Positions 4,156 through 5,910 of a stretch of DNA of 5,910 nt are shown piece after piece. Source of the stretch: Verrucomicrobiota bacterium (GTDB taxonomy: Bacteria; Verrucomicrobiota; Verrucomicrobiia; Methylacidiphilales; Verrucolacustridaceae); the NCBI GenBank assembly GCA_010028775.1, contig RHAF01000079.1:1-5910 (forward strand), read 5' to 3'. Positions within the stretch are counted from its first letter, which is position 1. Every line of letters starts with the position of its first letter. The notes under the pieces are model-generated. The model had not been told where the DNA came from. It saw only the letters and a program-made list of their open reading frames with translations, and did not search any database. A program made the position numbers and the translations under genes.

Positions 4156-5910
4156 TCAACGCCCCTCTGGGTTTTTTGGCCTCGGAGATTGGGACTTTCC
4201 AAGTGCTCTTTCCGCATCCTCGGGCCGGTGGAGCTCCGCATAGAGAGCGGCGAGCAGTCTCCAGATTGCCTGGTTTTGAGGATCCAGCAGGGAGGCTTTC
4301 TCCGCATAACGGACCGCATCCTCAAACCGATTGTTGCCTGTGCAGGCGGTGGCGAGGTTGAGCCATGCCCGGGAGTCTCCCGGGGCGAGTTGGGTCGCTT
4401 TTTCTGCGGCCTGGGAGGCGGCAGTAAAGTCCTTCATGGCATTGGAGGAGGCCGCCAGTTGGATCCAGCTACGCGGATCCTCGGGGCCCTTAAGGGTGGC
4501 GTTCTGGGCAGCGCTTCGGGCCTCGTTGAGTTGTCCCGTGGCCAGACAGGAGGCGGCCAGCATGGACCAAGCACGGGCCGAATCAGGATTGAGGCGGGTG
4601 GCCTCCTCAGCCGGTTTGCGGGCTTGGTCGTAGCGTCCCACCGAGAGCAACAGCTCGCTCAAGCCCTCCGCTGTATCGGCATCGTCGGGCTCAAGCCGAT
4701 AAGCCTCCTCCAGCTGATTCACGGCCTCCTCTTTTCGTCCCATGGCCAGCAGCAAGGCGCATAGGAAACGCCGGGGCTCGGAATCCTTGGGGTCATAGGC
4801 GGCGGCGAGTCGGCCATCCGCCTCGGCATCGGAGGTATGACCCCAGGTTGCCCGAACCATGGCCCGCCGAAGATAAAGGCCGGAATCCCCCGGATGTCGA
4901 TCAATGGCGGCTGATATGGCTTTTTCCGCCTTTCCGTAATCCTGGTCGAGAACGGTCTGCTCGGCAGCAGAAACGGCCGGGTCAAAAAAGGTGTTTTTTG
5001 TAATCCAGTCCGGAAGATTTTTTACGTCCACAAATCCGGGCGAGCCGAGGGATAGCTCCTGAAGCTTTTGCAGTGCCGCCAGCGTCACCGCCTCCGAACG
5101 GGCCGGAGCACCCCCACCCCGCATTCCCATCGATCCTCGGGAGGCCAAGCCGACGATTTCGCCCTGCTTGTTCATGACCGGAGAGCCAGATTGGCCGGGC
5201 ACCATCGGCACGGTGGTCAGCATGGGGTGTTGGCCGCCCGAAGAGATGTAACGAAGCTTCCCGCGTGAGGTCAGCGGGATATCGATGGCCAGGGGAAAAC
5301 CGGTTACAAAAAGCGGGTCTCCCTCCCGAGGGGATTCCTCGGCAAAACGGAGAAAGACCTGCTCCTCGGCATCGGTTTGCAGAAGAATGGCATCGAAAGA
5401 AAAATCACCCGGACAAACTTTTTTCACGGGAAAAACTTTTCCCAAGGCGTTGCGGAGAGAAAGGTTCTTTTTCCCGGCCACCACATGAGCGGCGGTCAGG
5501 GCGATTCCATTGTCGGTCATCCAACATCCTGATCCAATAACGAATCCTTTATTGTCCTGAACTTGGACCAAGGCCCTGGAGACAAAAGGCACGGGGGAGG
5601 CGGTCGACATCCGGTCGGGGCGGAGCATGCTGCCAAGCGAGCCGAGGGTCGGATCCCCCAAGGCGCCCGCTTTCTCCAAGGCCGCCTTGGCGGCGGCAAT
5701 TTTGTTCTGGTGCAGCAGGCTTCGCCCGAGGATCCGTTGGACCGAGGGATCCTTGGGGGCGATCTCGAGGGCGGCCAAAGCGGCCTGCTCGGCCTCGGCG
5801 TAGCGGCCCGAAAAATCGAGCGCGCGTGCCTTGAGGATTCGGGCCTTGGGATCGTTTTTGTTCCACCAAAGGGCTTGGCTTGCGGCCATGACGGCTTTTT
5901 TTCCGCCTTC
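4156..5910 (-). CDS. TPR / trypsin-like serine protease / TPR protein, 5' truncated by window
   Basis: The frame is open to the right edge: seven codons precede the first visible Met (complement of 5887-5889), so the true start is outside the window and that Met is probably internal. Counting from it (577 aa): residues about 12-80 hold two TPR-like helical pairs; about 105-260 form a chymotrypsin/DegP-fold protease domain with catalytic His135 in TAAHVV, Asp166 in FDAILL and Ser234 in GQSGSPV; about 305-567 hold seven or so further TPR units of about 34 residues with the usual A..A..P spacing. The full triad predicts an active S1-family serine endopeptidase, with TPRs as protein-protein docking arms. 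No PDZ domain is visible, unlike classical DegP/HtrA. Location is unknown because the N-terminus is missing; an envelope role is likely for this family. It is followed after 30 bp by the Cys-rich gene, suggesting co-transcription. Confidence 0.9.
   Translation of the reverse strand, partial: EGGKKAVMAASQALWWNKNDPKARILKARALDFSGRYAEAEQAALAALEIAPKDPSVQRILGRSLLHQNKIAAAKAALEKAGALGDPTLGSLGSMLRPDRMSTASPVPFVSRALVQVQDNKGFVIGSGCWMTDNGIALTAAHVVAGKKNLSLRNALGKVFPVKKVCPGDFSFDAILLQTDAEEQVFLRFAEESPREGDPLFVTGFPLAIDIPLTSRGKLRYISSGGQHPMLTTVPMVPGQSGSPVMNKQGEIVGLASRGSMGMRGGGAPARSEAVTLAALQKLQELSLGSPGFVDVKNLPDWITKNTFFDPAVSAAEQTVLDQDYGKAEKAISAAIDRHPGDSGLYLRRAMVRATWGHTSDAEADGRLAAAYDPKDSEPRRFLCALLLAMGRKEEAVNQLEEAYRLEPDDADTAEGLSELLLSVGRYDQARKPAEEATRLNPDSARAWSMLAASCLATGQLNEARSAAQNATLKGPEDPRSWIQLAASSNAMKDFTAASQAAEKATQLAPGDSRAWLNLATACTGNNRFEDAVRYAEKASLLDPQNQAIWRLLAALYAELHRPEDAERALGKSQSPRPKNPEGR

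Overview
The window reads as bacterial chromosome or metagenome-contig DNA of fairly high GC. Every gene I can support lies on the minus strand. The combination of a small stand-alone integrase-arm-like protein, a secreted YHS/TRASH-like cysteine protein and a trypsin-like protease embedded in TPR repeats resembles what I remember of Verrucomicrobiota genomes. That placement is a family-level impression, not a search result.

Reading 5'->3' on the minus strand (right to left): (1) 5910-4156, the 3' part of a large TPR / trypsin-like serine protease / TPR gene whose 5' end lies outside the window. (2) 4125-3838, a small secreted protein with 14 mature cysteines in a duplicated motif, 30 bp after the protease. 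(3) 3774-3442, a secreted YHS/TRASH-like CC-x2-C protein. These three are closely spaced and probably form one transcription unit with an envelope or metal-related role (inference). (4) 3405-3194, a strong sigma70-type promoter, then about 175 nt of consecutive hairpins, then a clean intrinsic terminator. This is a candidate structured small RNA or attenuating leader that I cannot match to a known class. (5) 3152-2910, an 80-aa basic protein resembling the arm-type DNA-binding domain of tyrosine recombinases without any catalytic domain, with a good Shine-Dalgarno and a DNA dyad just upstream. (6) 2839-1064, a family 5 extracellular solute-binding lipoprotein (DppA/OppA type). (7) 1067-104, its DppB/OppB-type inner-membrane permease, overlapping it by ATGA but broken by a frameshift at about 455.

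The left edge is anomalous. Bases 1-99 repeat bases 356-454 exactly, and the end of that repeat coincides to the base with the frameshift in the permease. A plausible start for the next gene (ATG at 114, where a DppC-type permease would be expected) runs straight into this repeat. This is either a 355-bp tandem duplication that damaged the permease or, more likely in my view, an assembly-graph artefact.

The most interesting candidate biology is the unit at 3405-2910: a promoter-driven multi-hairpin RNA with a possible alternative pairing against its own terminator, next to a small putative nucleic-acid-binding protein.
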